DNA of 36,893 nt from Lachnospiraceae bacterium (GCA_022797535.1 JAAWKU010000016.1:1-36893); one strand, 5' to 3'. Counted from the stretch's first letter, positions 8,921 through 19,961 are shown. Translations and numbers: made by a program. Notes: generated from the letters alone by a model not told the origin.

Positions 8921-9655
8921 TTATGGATTCTGCTGGGGTGTTAACTTGTATACCATGGGAAAATGGTTAGAAATAAGCCCTGAAGTGGATGAGCCGGTTT
9001 CTTCAAACAGGATCAGCCTGGAATCCTCCCTGATATAGTGCTGCTCCCTGGCGGTGGCAGCACTGTCCCTCTCAAAGTACCTGACCAGAACGCCCCCTGT
9101 CGCCTCATACACACCACTGCCGTCATATTGAATCTGCAGATCTTCCAGGGGAGGCAGCAGGGCAGGGCCACAGGACATCAGATAGGAGACTGTTGGCATC
9201 CCAAAAGATTCTGTCGCCAGAGCTTCGAGGGCCTCCTGCTCCATGCTGCCCGTATAGCCTGCCATGCGAAGCCTTTCAGCCAACAACTTCTGAAAGGCCC
9301 GGGCCAATGCCTCGTAAGCAGCCTGCTGGCAGGCATCGTAGCTTTCTGGCAGAACGATACAACGAAAAGTTCCCTCAGAACGGGCGGTTGGCTCCAGCGT
9401 CAGATTGACCTGAATGGTCAGACCCTGCATACAGGACTCCATCTCCTCCAGGGAAACAGAGACCGCCTCTATATCCTGGAGCCAGCTATAAGCCACAACG
9501 GCGGCCTGTTCCGCCATGTTCAGACTGGCAACCCACTCCCCGGAAGGATCCTCATAATCTGGGGCTGAAAAGTGCAGATAGGCCAGGACGGCAGTGGAAA
9601 CACTTAAGGTTAAAAACAATAACGTAAATATGGTATTTTTGATCATTTTGCCCAT
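8921..9655 (-). CDS. Membrane-anchored protein of unknown function
   Basis: I do not recognise a family. I chose the ATG at 9655 because AGGGGG lies seven bases upstream and the protein then begins directly with a Lys-rich N-terminus and one hydrophobic segment (NTIFTLLFLTLSVSTAVLAY, about residues 7-26). The ORF is open 23 codons further upstream, but that extension has no ribosome binding site. The extracytoplasmic part of about 215 residues is acidic, with two helical stretches and no recognisable catalytic motif. Being just upstream of the D,D-carboxypeptidase on the same strand, it may have a cell-envelope role; this is inference from position only. Confidence 0.7.
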   Translation of the reverse strand: MGKMIKNTIFTLLFLTLSVSTAVLAYLHFSAPDYEDPSGEWVASLNMAEQAAVVAYSWLQDIEAVSVSLEEMESCMQGLTIQVNLTLEPTARSEGTFRCIVLPESYDACQQAAYEALARAFQKLLAERLRMAGYTGSMEQEALEALATESFGMPTVSYLMSCGPALLPPLEDLQIQYDGSGVYEATGGVLVRYFERDSAATAREQHYIREDSRLILFEETGSSTSGLISNHFPMVYKLTPQQNP

Positions 9656-9865
9656 AGAGATCCCCCTGCCCGCACTGACGGACGCCCTGTCTTTTTCCCA
9701 AAGCCGACGCTTCCCTGCATCCATGGGAATCCGCCAGATCCTTCATCCTTTTATTATATAGGATAGCACATATTTGAGCAGACGAAAACAGGATATTTAA
9801 ATATTTGAGGCAAAATACTGCCTGACAGGTGTTTATGGTTCCTAACGGAAGCGGTATCCTTCCCA

Positions 9866-9897
9866 TAAAAACGGGGGCTGTCGCTTTGACGGCCCCC
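9866..9897 (-). terminator. Rho-independent terminator of the BclB-like gene
   Basis: A 10-bp stem (9873-9882 with 9888-9897, one G-T pair) with a 5-base loop is followed on the minus strand by TTTTT at 9871-9867. It lies just beyond the stop of the large collagen-like gene. Confidence 0.85.
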
Positions 9898-9915
9898 GCA
9901 GTTTACTCTGTGGTA

Positions 9916-11847
<1,932 letters not shown>

Positions 11848-11890
11848 TACTATTTGTCGAAATTAATAGTAGATAACACGCTCCGTAAAC

Positions 11891-12958
11891 TTACAGACTT
11901 TCAAAATACCGTTTATTGTAAAGATATGATTGAGAATACGGCTTACAGACGCCGGCCTTTTCATTATACTCTTTTGCTTTCTGCCGATCCCCTAATCTGT
12001 CATAGCATACACACAACTGCAAAAACGGGACAAAATCATGACAGTCTGGCAGATTAAAACCCTCCGAGCGCTCTTTTTTCGGTGCATTTAACGCCATTTC
12101 ATACCAATAAATGGCATTATGAAAGTTTCCATGTTCCAGAAAAAATTTCCCGATTTCACAACATAATTCTGCTCTTGGCAGGTCAAAACTCATGCTGCGC
12201 AAAAGAGCATTCAGCGCGGCTTGTTCTTGTCCCAGACGTAAGTAGCAGTCAGCACAGACGGAACATGCCTCTATTTTATTTTCGACCCATCCCTCTGCTG
12301 AAAGCAGAAACCGTTCCAGCACAGAAACAGCTTCCTCATACTGCCCGTGATAATACAACTCCCGTCCATAATAATATTGGTGACGGGCTTCCAAAGGCTT
12401 TCCCTCCGCAATCATCTTCTGATATATTTTCAGATTCCGATCAGGATCCCCGACGCCCATTTTTTTGTGAGAAACCGCTATATCGGAATATATTACCTTA
12501 CCACTTGGGGGAATTACCTCATGAACTGCGCCGATCCAGCGGTATTTGGTGCAGTTTCTGATCCATCTCTCCCGAAAATAGGAAAAAGAAGGTTTACCGG
12601 CTTCGTCAAAAGAAGTGTTGTATTTCATCATTACAATGTCCGTATCCGGCGATAAAGACTGCTTTAACTCCAGGAATTTATCTTTTTCTGTTTCTTCCAA
12701 AACATCATCCGCATCCATCCACATGCAGTAGTCCATGGAAGCTCTGGAAAAAGACTCGTTTCTGGCGTCTGAGAAATCATCCTTCCAGGGATATGAGTAC
12801 ACCCTGGCGGTATAGCGGGACGCTATTTCCACCGTCCGATCTGTGGAACCGGTATCTACGACTACAATTTCCTCCACCAGTTCTGCCACACTGTCCAGAC
12901 AGCGCGCAAGATGCTTCTCCTCATTTTTGACAATCATACAAAGACTTATTGTGGGCAT
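11891..12958 (-). CDS. Family 2 glycosyltransferase with TPR-like C-terminus
   Basis: This 355-residue cytosolic GT-A glycosyltransferase starts with the classical TISLCMIVKNEEKHLARCL, then VVDTGSTDRT (nucleotide binding) and the metal-binding DADDV motif (about residues 82-86). After about residue 200 it has helical repeats with TPR-like spacing (EEAVSVLERFLL; LRLGQEQAALNALLRS; HNAIYWYEMALNAP). This architecture occurs in glycosyltransferases that modify peptides and surface proteins. It starts 22 bp after the second collagen-like gene ends and precedes the BclB-like gene, so its likely substrate is Thr/Ser in the collagen-like tracts. This is inference from context; the sugar is unknown. 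Confidence 0.85.
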   Translation of the reverse strand: MPTISLCMIVKNEEKHLARCLDSVAELVEEIVVVDTGSTDRTVEIASRYTARVYSYPWKDDFSDARNESFSRASMDYCMWMDADDVLEETEKDKFLELKQSLSPDTDIVMMKYNTSFDEAGKPSFSYFRERWIRNCTKYRWIGAVHEVIPPSGKVIYSDIAVSHKKMGVGDPDRNLKIYQKMIAEGKPLEARHQYYYGRELYYHGQYEEAVSVLERFLLSAEGWVENKIEACSVCADCYLRLGQEQAALNALLRSMSFDLPRAELCCEIGKFFLEHGNFHNAIYWYEMALNAPKKERSEGFNLPDCHDFVPFLQLCVCYDRLGDRQKAKEYNEKAGVCKPYSQSYLYNKRYFESL

Positions 12959-12980
12959 ATTTTCTCCTCTCTTCCTCGTT

Positions 12981-13610
12981 CTATTGCCTGTAGAGTTTTA
13001 CAATGCTCAGATTCATATTGATTTTGACAGCATCCTCCGAAGAATGCCACACAAAGGACAGTCTGGAACCGGCTGGTATCTCCATGATAAAATACCTGGC
13101 TATTACCAGCATTTCTTTTCGCTTTGCCGACTCTGCGTAAGCAGAATACATGGTCTGCTTACCGTCATTAAACAGAGGGGTTATCTTTATGAACCCATTT
13201 TTTTTCATCACCGTGGATATATAATAACTGACGGCATAATAACCCGGAGTCAATACAACGGAATTGCTATTGCAAAGAGAAATATTTTGAGTGATATCCG
13301 GTATCTCCATTTTAAGAGGGAGATTTCCTCTCTCCGGCATAATCAGTTCCTTGCCTGAGAACGATGCAAATATACTGTTTTGCAGATAGCCGGGAGGTCC
13401 CGCCGGCCCGCGGGGACCAGCTTCTCCTCTTGGACCCATGGGGCCGGTGGCCCCCTGCGGCCCCTGGGGGCCTGTGACTCCCTGTGGACCCGTTTCTCCG
13501 CGTTCACCGGGACAGCCCTGAGGCCCCGGCTCCCCTCGTGGTCCCATTGGACCCGGCTCCCCCCGCTCAAAAGAAACGCCGAACGGCTCCGAAGCTCCCC
13601 CCGCATCCAT
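12981..13610 (-). CDS. Short collagen-like spore-surface protein (N-terminus cut by an amber codon)
   Basis: The visible 209-residue frame has a short collagen tract of about 19 Gly-X-Y triplets ([20 protein letters not shown] onward). A beta-rich C-terminal domain of about 135 residues follows ([31 protein letters not shown]) that resembles BclA/C1q-type trimerising domains in length and pattern. The ATG at 13610 has no ribosome binding site. The same frame continues upstream with protein-like sequence (SSCYCESG) to a TAG at 13703-13701, beyond which it reads back to a GTG at 13817 with a strong GAGGTGG site. The gene therefore probably began at 13817 and is now interrupted. It is the first gene of an operon with the glycosyltransferase. 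Confidence 0.75.
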   Translation of the reverse strand: MDAGGASEPFGVSFERGEPGPMGPRGEPGPQGCPGERGETGPQGVTGPQGPQGATGPMGPRGEAGPRGPAGPPGYLQNSIFASFSGKELIMPERGNLPLKMEIPDITQNISLCNSNSVVLTPGYYAVSYYISTVMKKNGFIKITPLFNDGKQTMYSAYAESAKRKEMLVIARYFIMEIPAGSRLSFVWHSSEDAVKINMNLSIVKLYRQ

Positions 13611-13700
13611 TGTCCCGGATTCACAATAACAGGAAGAAACATGTTCTCCGATTTCCGCAGCGCTTGTATGCTGCGAATGATTTGTGGAGGCTGCATTGTT

Positions 13701-13817
13701 CTAATATATGCCATTAGAGGAAGGCTGCGCCCGATTTTGACAAAAGTTCCTGTTGGGAGTTCTCATACCGAACAGATTCGGTGGACTAAACATCCAGTTC
13801 ATATTAAAGTTGTTCAC
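13701..13817 (-). pseudogene. Original N-terminus of the short collagen-like gene, ended by in-frame TAG
   Basis: Thirty-eight codons run from the GTG at 13817-13815 (GAGGTGG seven bases upstream) to the TAG at 13703-13701. They encode an Asn/Phe/Pro-rich leader starting MNNFNMNWMFSPPNLFGMRT. The distance from the GTG to the TAG (114 bp) and from the TAG to the ATG at 13610 (93 bp) are both multiples of three, so leader and collagen part are one frame apart from the stop. Confidence 0.6.
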
Positions 13818-13865
13818 TTGAAACCACCTCATTCAAATTTGATCTTGCGTGATATACTATATTAG

Positions 13866-13892
13866 AGTATATGCATGGGGCACAAAATTTGT
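13866..13892 (-). promoter_or_regulatory. Sigma-K-like promoter of the short collagen-like gene
   Basis: On the minus strand AC (13892-13891), 17 bp, then CATATACT (13873-13866) fits AC-N16/17-CATAnnnT. It lies about 50 bp upstream of the GTG start at 13817, which supports that upstream start. Confidence 0.45.
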
Positions 13893-14247
13893 TTTCAGGA
13901 CGGTACGCGCTCCAACGCCTGCTGCACGCATAATCAGTCTTTGGGAATACAAAAAGGCTGATGGCATGGAGTCCACTTATATTTCTAAAGTTTAAACCGG
14001 CAGGCTCGAACTGACACACAAAGCTCCCCAGCCCTCTTATGTCAAGTTAATGTCACAAATTTTTTGACGAAAATACTCTGAGAGGCGCAAAACTCCGCCC
14101 CCGGTTACGGTAAGTTAATGCTAAATTCGAGTGAGTTAATGGCAAATTAAATCCAGAGAGTATAAACCATGCAAAAAGCATCCGCTCAAAGAAGGAAACA
14201 ATTTTATTATGATTTTCTGGCAAAGAAGTAATTGCTTTAGGGGAGAA
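13893..14247. other. Gene-free stretch, probable left edge of mobile module 1
   Basis: No convincing gene is present. The sequence TGTCAAGTTAATGT begins at 14040. The motif (A/G)AGTTAATG recurs at 14044-14052, 14112-14120 and 14133-14141 in the same orientation. Module 2 has a similar TGTCAAGT start at 33287 on the same side of its recombinase C gene, so this is the likely end of the element. Confidence 0.45.
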
Positions 14248-14263
14248 TTACCCCTCCCCTAAG
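14238..14263 (-). terminator. Hairpin at the 3' end of recombinase C, module 1
   Basis: On the minus strand TTAGGGGA pairs with TCCCCTAA around the stop codon of recombinase C. Only a weak U-run follows, so it is a tentative terminator. Confidence 0.4.
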
Positions 14264-15879
14264 GCATAGTTCCATTCAATCTCCACCCGCCTGCCCTTAT
14301 AAACTGTAACCTTTTTAATGAATACATCCACCATCTCCTGCGTCAGTTCTTTCATCTCAGCAAAGCGGATAATGTCTTTCATATCCTGCTTTGGACGGTG
14401 GTATTCTTCTGTAAGTCCGGCAAGCTGCAGTTCTGCCTTTTCTATTTTACACGTTAGCTCCTGCATCTGCAGAGCGATCTCATCCGCCCGGCTGCGGTAA
14501 TCCGCTGCATCTATCTGCTTTAGGGCATAGCCTTCATATAGAGCGTCCGCCTCTTTCTGAAGGCTGCGGCGCTGCATCCGGCTGTTCTCCACATCCCTGC
14601 CCAGTTTATACAGTTCTTCTTTCTGGAACTGCTCAAGGCATTCACGCTGTTTAATCAGATCTCCACGACGCATCAGTTCCCGGTACAACTCAGCCAGTAC
14701 AATCTCCTCCAGAATGGCGGCATTGAAATATGTACAGCAGTCCGGTATCTGCAGCAGGGAATGTTTCCTGCACCAGAAATGGTTTGAGATCTTACTGTTC
14801 CTCTGGGGCTTGTAGTTGATGGCATACCCGCATCCGCCACAGTATATCTTCCCTGTGAGCGGATGCTTTGGCCGTTTCCGTTTTGTGGACTGTTCCGGTC
14901 GGAAGGACGACACCAGTGCAAACAATTCCGGCGTTACCAATGCCTCATGATGGCTGGTGATTACTTTCCACTCATCCTTTGGTACGGCAATGCCCTTTTT
15001 GCTCCCCACCGATTTACGGACTGATTTGCCGTAAGCCATTTCGCCCAGGTAGAAACGATTGTTCAGGAGCGCCCTTACTGCCGTACTGCTCCAGGCATGG
15101 TTTTCCCTTGCCATCTTCCTGTCAGGATAGCGCATCTGTGTAATGGTAGGCGCCTTTTCCCTTATCAATTCCTTTGCGATCTGCGTGCTGCTCATTCCCT
15201 GTTCCGCCAGGGAAAAGATGTGGCGGACGATCACCGCCTCTTTTTCATTCACAATCACGGTATTCTTTTCGGTCCGGCTCTTGGCATATCCAAAGGGAAC
15301 CTGTCCAAATACATATTCCCCATTGGCGCATTTATTCTGGAACGAGGTCTTGACCTTCACTGACACATCCTTGCTGTAGAGATCGTAGAGCAGCGTCTGG
15401 AAAGCCGTGTCCAGCGGGGTTGTACTCCCCTCATGCTCCCTGCTGTCATAATGGTCGTTCACAGCAATAAACCGGACTCCCATAAAGGGAAATATCTGGT
15501 TGAGGTAATCTCCCAGTTCTATGTAATCCCTTGCAAACCGGGACATATCCTTCACCAAAATACAGCCTATCTTCCCCTTTTTTACCTGCTCCAGTAGTTC
15601 CTGTACCCCCGGTCTGTCCATGTTTGTGCCGGAAAATCCGTCATCACAAAATTCTGCAACCTCCTGCCCTTTCAGTTCCTCATCCCTGCTTATGTATTCC
15701 AAAAGCATCTTCCGCTGGCTGGAGATACTGTTGCTCTCCTGTTGCTCCAAAGAAACCGTGGTCCCCTGAGAAATCATGGTTCCCTTGGAATCCATAATTC
15801 CCTTATTATTCCTGCCTCCCTGGGCATCATCCTCTATGGAGAGGCGGAGATAGATTGCGATTTTCCTGTTTTCTCTCAT
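14248..15879 (-). CDS. Large serine recombinase C, module 1
   Basis: This 543-residue site-specific recombinase has an N-terminal resolvase domain with the nucleophile Ser14 in IAIYLRLSIEDD, then DDGFSGTNMDRPGVQ and LVKDMSRFARDYIELGDYL. A recombinase domain follows (SAEQGMSSTQIAKELI-like), then a zinc-ribbon (YCGGCGYAINY, about residue 350) and a coiled-coil-rich C-terminus ending ELTQEMVDVFIKKVTVYKGR. An unusual 6-residue repeat (KGIMDS, KGTMIS, QGTTVS) is inserted after residue 25. It overlaps recombinase B by 4 bp (ATGA) and is the third gene of the A-B-C operon. Proteins of this class catalyse excision and integration of mobile elements through DNA circles. Confidence 0.93.
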   Translation of the reverse strand: MRENRKIAIYLRLSIEDDAQGGRNNKGIMDSKGTMISQGTTVSLEQQESNSISSQRKMLLEYISRDEELKGQEVAEFCDDGFSGTNMDRPGVQELLEQVKKGKIGCILVKDMSRFARDYIELGDYLNQIFPFMGVRFIAVNDHYDSREHEGSTTPLDTAFQTLLYDLYSKDVSVKVKTSFQNKCANGEYVFGQVPFGYAKSRTEKNTVIVNEKEAVIVRHIFSLAEQGMSSTQIAKELIREKAPTITQMRYPDRKMARENHAWSSTAVRALLNNRFYLGEMAYGKSVRKSVGSKKGIAVPKDEWKVITSHHEALVTPELFALVSSFRPEQSTKRKRPKHPLTGKIYCGGCGYAINYKPQRNSKISNHFWCRKHSLLQIPDCCTYFNAAILEEIVLAELYRELMRRGDLIKQRECLEQFQKEELYKLGRDVENSRMQRRSLQKEADALYEGYALKQIDAADYRSRADEIALQMQELTCKIEKAELQLAGLTEEYHRPKQDMKDIIRFAEMKELTQEMVDVFIKKVTVYKGRRVEIEWNYALGEG

Positions 15880-17693
15880 TCCACACCTCCGTCTTTTCCA
15901 ACGTCAGGCATGGAACTTCCCGTTTTTTCGTCCAATAACGCAGCACGTTCAGAAGTTTCTCCTGCATTTTCCATCAGTGCGTCACTGTAGGTAAACAGGA
16001 CTTCCACCCTCTTTCCCGGATACACGTAAATCTTCTCGATAAGTGTTTCGATAAGCTCCCTGGTCAGGATCGGTTCATTCTTCGATGAAATGCTTTGCTT
16101 CCATTTTACCAATGCACGAACCGCTTTCAGATAGGTTTCCCCATCCCGTTCCAGGCTGTCCGCCTGTTCCTTAAACCGGCTCTCCTGTTTTTCAAGTTCC
16201 TGAATACGCTCCTCTTTCTGCATTTTGTAGGCAACATATTCCTTTTGTAAAAGGTCGCCTCTGCGGTATGCCATATATTTAGCGCTTTCCTCCCCATTCA
16301 GCCGCTTCCTTGCATACACCGCCGACCGCAGGTTCTTCTCCACCTCCGCTTTTTTCCGGCTGATGAGCTCCCCTGCGGTTTCTACATATGCTTTCTGCTT
16401 CTTCAGGTTATCCGCAAGCTCCATTTTCAAAAGAGAGGACAGTATGTTGTTCAACTCCATGTTGGAAATACGATTGGATGAGGGGCAGGCATCTGTCTTT
16501 GTGCTGCCCCCGTTCAGGCAGAAATACCCGCCCATCCGTTTCCTGGTTCCGTCCATGTAGTCCTTTACATAACTGTGCCTTGTCATTTTCCGCCCACATA
16601 CGCCGCAGTACAGTACCTTGTCAAAGATGTTCTCCCCGATTGGGCACCCTGCTGTGGAATGCTTATGGTTTTCTGTCCGTTCCCGCAGTTTCTGCCTCAC
16701 TGCGGCGGCCGCCTCTGCCGTCCGGCTGCCGATCAACGGTTCATGGGCTTCCTCTTTTATAACCCAGTCATCTTCCGGCTTATGGAGCCGATTCTTTTCA
16801 TCCCTGGCAGTGATGCTGGTCTTTCCCTGCACCAGCTTTCCCGAATAGGTATCGCTCTTGACGATACGTTCCACCGCGCCTTTATCCCATCCCTTAAAAT
16901 CTGCCTCCGGCGGGCAGTAGACCTCCCCTGTCTTACGGTATACAGCAGGAGGGTTTAGCCTGTGAAGGTTCAGGTCGTCAGACACTGCTGTATAGCTTTC
17001 TGTTTCAATGAACTTTTCATAAATGTATCTGACAAGATCCGCCGTGTTCTCATCCGGAACCAGTTTCCGCAGCCTGCCGTCCCATTCCGCCCTGTAGCCG
17101 TAAGGGGCAGGGCCTCCCACATAGGCGCCCTCTTTACGCCTCTGTGCCAGGGACGCTTTTGCTTTCAGTGAAAAGTCCTTGGCATACATATCGTTTACCA
17201 GGTTCTTGATCTCCGATACCATCTGCTTCGCACCGCTGCCATCCCCCCCGGTGTCATAGCCGTCCGCTACAGCAATGAAACGCACTCCCAGGAAAGGGAA
17301 TATCTTTTCAATATAGTTCCCTGCCTCCAGGTAGTTCCTGCCAAAACGGGACAGATCCTTTACGATCACACAGTTGATGTCCCCCAAACGTACATCCTGC
17401 ATCAGGCGCATAAACCCGTCCCGATTGAAGTTGGTACCTGTCTTTCCAAGGTCGGTATAACAGCCCGCCACTTCTATCCGCTCATTGCCGCTGCGGTTCC
17501 ACTCTTCCACAAACTTTTCAGCAATTTCTATCTGTGCCTCGATAGACTCGTTTTTTCTTTCATCCAGGTCTGCGGAAAGCCTGGCATAGATGCCGGCCTT
17601 AAACCACCTTCCCTTTTGCTCCGCGCTGCCGGCCGGCAATGTCCGCGCATCCGTTCCCGTTGGATGTCTTTTCGATATTCTTCCCATGTTCAT
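15876..17693 (-). CDS. Large serine recombinase B, module 1
   Basis: This 605-residue large serine recombinase has an N-terminal extension of about 30 residues before the resolvase domain. The nucleophile is Ser40 in KAGIYARLSADLD, followed by CYTDLGKTGTNFNRDGFMRL and IVKDLSRFGRNYLEAGNYIE. A recombinase domain, a zinc-ribbon beginning VLYCGVCGRKM, a long coiled coil and the terminal LIEKIYVYPGKRVEV follow. The ATG at 17693 overlaps the recombinase A stop by 4 bp and has GGAAAGGAG upstream. Its closest relative here is recombinase B of module 2, rather than its own neighbours A or C. Confidence 0.93.
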   Translation of the reverse strand: MNMGRISKRHPTGTDARTLPAGSAEQKGRWFKAGIYARLSADLDERKNESIEAQIEIAEKFVEEWNRSGNERIEVAGCYTDLGKTGTNFNRDGFMRLMQDVRLGDINCVIVKDLSRFGRNYLEAGNYIEKIFPFLGVRFIAVADGYDTGGDGSGAKQMVSEIKNLVNDMYAKDFSLKAKASLAQRRKEGAYVGGPAPYGYRAEWDGRLRKLVPDENTADLVRYIYEKFIETESYTAVSDDLNLHRLNPPAVYRKTGEVYCPPEADFKGWDKGAVERIVKSDTYSGKLVQGKTSITARDEKNRLHKPEDDWVIKEEAHEPLIGSRTAEAAAAVRQKLRERTENHKHSTAGCPIGENIFDKVLYCGVCGRKMTRHSYVKDYMDGTRKRMGGYFCLNGGSTKTDACPSSNRISNMELNNILSSLLKMELADNLKKQKAYVETAGELISRKKAEVEKNLRSAVYARKRLNGEESAKYMAYRRGDLLQKEYVAYKMQKEERIQELEKQESRFKEQADSLERDGETYLKAVRALVKWKQSISSKNEPILTRELIETLIEKIYVYPGKRVEVLFTYSDALMENAGETSERAALLDEKTGSSMPDVGKDGGVE

Positions 17694-19363
17694 GCGCTCC
17701 TTTCCCTGCCGCTCTTTTGTGGGGAAAGCGAGGCAGCGTATTCCTGCATGATCTGGTACTCATCCTGGAAGTAGAATTCTATCTCCATTCTCTTACCCTC
17801 ATACACAGCAATCCGTTTTACCAGGCTTGTTAATGTATGGCGGTCGATCTCTTCCAGTTGTAAGGAATCCCGGAATTTCGCCAGCCTCCCGGCGCTTGCC
17901 GCCCCGCTTAGGAGCATCTTCTTGATCAGCCTCTGCTGCTGTTCCTGCGCCTTTGAAACTTCTTCCGCTTTTCCCCGAAATTCCCTGTGCAGGCGCTCAA
18001 ATTCCTCTTTTGTCACCACGTTCCGCACAAGATCCTCATAAAGTCCCGCACACAGGCCGTAATACTTATGCTGTTCCTCTTTCAGCCGGGCAAGCTCCCT
18101 CTCACATCCCGCAACAGCCTCCATATTCATTTCTTTTTCCCTGGCCTGTTCAAAAAGTTTCTCCTGGGCCAGAAAATCATTGGCATACCGGCGCACCGCA
18201 GTTCCCACGAGATCCTTCAGCACATTTTCCTCTATGCTGTGGCGGCTGCAGCCCTTTCCCCGGTTCTTTGTGGAGCAGATGTAGTATACCTTTCCGAAGT
18301 CCTTATATTTTACAGTCCGCCGTATCATCTGTTCCCCGCAGTCCCCGCAGAATAACAGTCCCATGAACGGGCTTACGCTTCTGCTCTCCGGGCTGATGCG
18401 GCCGTCTGTCTTAAGCAGGTTCTGCACTGTCTCAAAATCACTTTCCGATATGATCGGTTCATGGGTATTCTCCACACGCACCCATTCTTCTCTGGGTTTC
18501 TCAATGCTCTTTTTTACCTTATAATTTATCTTCTCCGTCTTGCCTTGGAGCATATGCCCCAGGTAGACCTCATCTGTCAGAATCCGCTTTACGGACGAGC
18601 TGCCCCACCGGGAACCGGCGCCGGCCGCAAACCCGCCACGATAATTGAGCCCCAGGGACCTCTTATATTCGCTGGGGGACTGAATGTGCAGCCGGTTAAG
18701 TTCTTCTGCGATGGCCGAAACCGCCATTCCCTCAATCTTCCACCAGAAAATTCTGCGGACGATTTCCGCCGCATATTCATCCACCGCCAGCCGGTTCCTG
18801 TCCTCCGGTGACTTGCGGTAGCCATATACCGCAAAAGGGGACAGGCACTGGCCGCTTTTACGCTTTACGGCAAGCTGGCTCTTTACCTTGGTGGAAATAT
18901 CCCGGCAGTAGGAATCATTGATGAAGTTTTTCACCGGCAGCACGATCTGGCGCTCTCCTGTGTCTGCGGATAAACTGTCGTAATGGTCTGTGAGCGCAAT
19001 AAACCTTACCCCAAGCGCCGGGAATAGCTTTTCCAGATACCTCCCGGTTTCAATGTAATCACGCCCGAAACGGGAAAGGTCTTTAACAACCACGCAGTTC
19101 ACTCTGCCCGCCTCTATGTCTCCCATCATCCTTTTAAATTCCGGTCTGTTGAAATTACTGCCTGAAAAGCCGTCATCCACATAGCTGTCATAGAGCTCCA
19201 TATCCTCCTGCCCGTTTAAAAAGGAACGGATCAGCTCCCTCTGACTGCCTATGCTGCTGCTCTCGGCCTTAGATGCGCCATGACCGCCCGGCTCCGCCTT
19301 AACGCTGTCATCCCTGGAAAGACGCAGATACATGGCTGTATAGAATTTAGTCTGTTCTTTCAT
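17690..19363 (-). CDS. Large serine recombinase A, module 1
   Basis: This 557-residue large serine recombinase is the first gene of the A-B-C operon. The nucleophile is Ser16 in AMYLRLSRDD; conserved helices include VDDGFSGSNFNRPEFKRMM and VVKDLSRFGRDYIETGRYL. The recombinase domain contains WGSSSVKRILTDEVYLGHML; the zinc-ribbon begins LLFCGDCGEQM near residue 335; the C-terminus has a coiled coil and LVKRIAVYEGKRMEIEF. The ATG at 19363 follows AGGAGA. The triple arrangement suggests that the three proteins act together, as known for some transposons that need more than one recombinase. Confidence 0.93.
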   Translation of the reverse strand: MKEQTKFYTAMYLRLSRDDSVKAEPGGHGASKAESSSIGSQRELIRSFLNGQEDMELYDSYVDDGFSGSNFNRPEFKRMMGDIEAGRVNCVVVKDLSRFGRDYIETGRYLEKLFPALGVRFIALTDHYDSLSADTGERQIVLPVKNFINDSYCRDISTKVKSQLAVKRKSGQCLSPFAVYGYRKSPEDRNRLAVDEYAAEIVRRIFWWKIEGMAVSAIAEELNRLHIQSPSEYKRSLGLNYRGGFAAGAGSRWGSSSVKRILTDEVYLGHMLQGKTEKINYKVKKSIEKPREEWVRVENTHEPIISESDFETVQNLLKTDGRISPESRSVSPFMGLLFCGDCGEQMIRRTVKYKDFGKVYYICSTKNRGKGCSRHSIEENVLKDLVGTAVRRYANDFLAQEKLFEQAREKEMNMEAVAGCERELARLKEEQHKYYGLCAGLYEDLVRNVVTKEEFERLHREFRGKAEEVSKAQEQQQRLIKKMLLSGAASAGRLAKFRDSLQLEEIDRHTLTSLVKRIAVYEGKRMEIEFYFQDEYQIMQEYAASLSPQKSGRERSA

Positions 19364-19481
19364 GTTAATCTCCTGACTTTTTTGTCAAAGAAAGCAGCAG
19401 GCTTTCCTTTCCCCAAAAATCAGGAGTTCCACTGATTTGTCCTGATATCAGGTTAGCGTAGACTGGCTTACTTTTTTAATC

Positions 19482-19751
19482 CTAAATATGGATTTCTGAT
19501 AACCGCTGCAGGTATTCCGCCATTTTATCATCTATACTGGCTCCATTCTCCTGGAACCTGACCTTTACAACATAATCGCCAATCCTATTGACATATACAT
19601 TGTTTACCTGCCTCGCAAAAGCATCCAGCTTTCGGGGGACGGGCAGAGAAGTATCTATCTTAATGTCCCGCAGATCGGTCAAAGTTGAAATGTCCACCGT
19701 CCGTACATCAACGGCAGCCATTTCCTCAAGTCTTTCCTTTGTCAGTTCCAA
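19482..19751 (-). CDS. Small DUF6870-like protein of the recombinase element
   Basis: This 89-residue protein has a TTG start at 19751 and AAAGGAGA upstream. It resembles small proteins of the DUF6870 type, which often sit beside recombinases in Firmicute mobile elements (pattern VDVRTVDISTLTDLRDIKID, then a core with DYVVKVRFQENGASIDDKM). I name that family from memory of the pattern, not from a search. Function unknown; it might be an accessory factor or regulator. It lies 118 bp upstream of recombinase A on the same strand, probably in the same transcript. Confidence 0.65.
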   Translation of the reverse strand: MELTKERLEEMAAVDVRTVDISTLTDLRDIKIDTSLPVPRKLDAFARQVNNVYVNRIGDYVVKVRFQENGASIDDKMAEYLQRLSEIHI

Positions 19752-19787
19752 AGGCTTCTCTCCTTTCCGGGCAGCATGAAACTGCTG

Positions 19788-19961
19788 CTATTTAAATCTA
19801 TTCACCTGCCGGATTGTCCTATACCCTGAATAATGAGCTTTTCCGTCACTCCATTCCCCCATACTTTCCCCTGCTCTGGCAACCGCAGGCCCAGCCAAAA
19901 CGTCTTTACAAGTTCTTTCCGCACGATCCGCATGGCGTATCCTGACTGGTGCTTTCTGCAT
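19788..19961 (-). CDS. Possible small ORF (57 residues) of the mobile module
   Basis: The ATG at 19961 has AAAAGGAGG nine bases upstream, and the frame ends 36 bp before the DUF6870-like start. The product is basic (begins MQKAPVRIRHADRAER). It overlaps the 3' end of a decayed frame on the same strand, so it may be only a relic. No family recognised. Confidence 0.35.
   Translation of the reverse strand: MQKAPVRIRHADRAERTCKDVLAGPAVARAGESMGEWSDGKAHYSGYRTIRQVNRFK

Noticed and set aside
13701..13703. TAG decoded as pyrrolysine
   Set aside because: No pyrrolysine genes are visible here and they are not expected in this group; a nonsense mutation is the simpler reading.
13343..13714. Minus-strand 123-residue frame starting [10 protein letters not shown]
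   Set aside because: It has no ribosome binding site and reads the collagen tract in a wrong frame; the frame with the amber codon explains the region better.
13804..14019. Minus-strand 71-residue frame upstream of the short collagen gene
   Set aside because: It overlaps the promoter and ribosome binding site of the collagen gene, is compositionally unlike a protein and has no own ribosome binding site.
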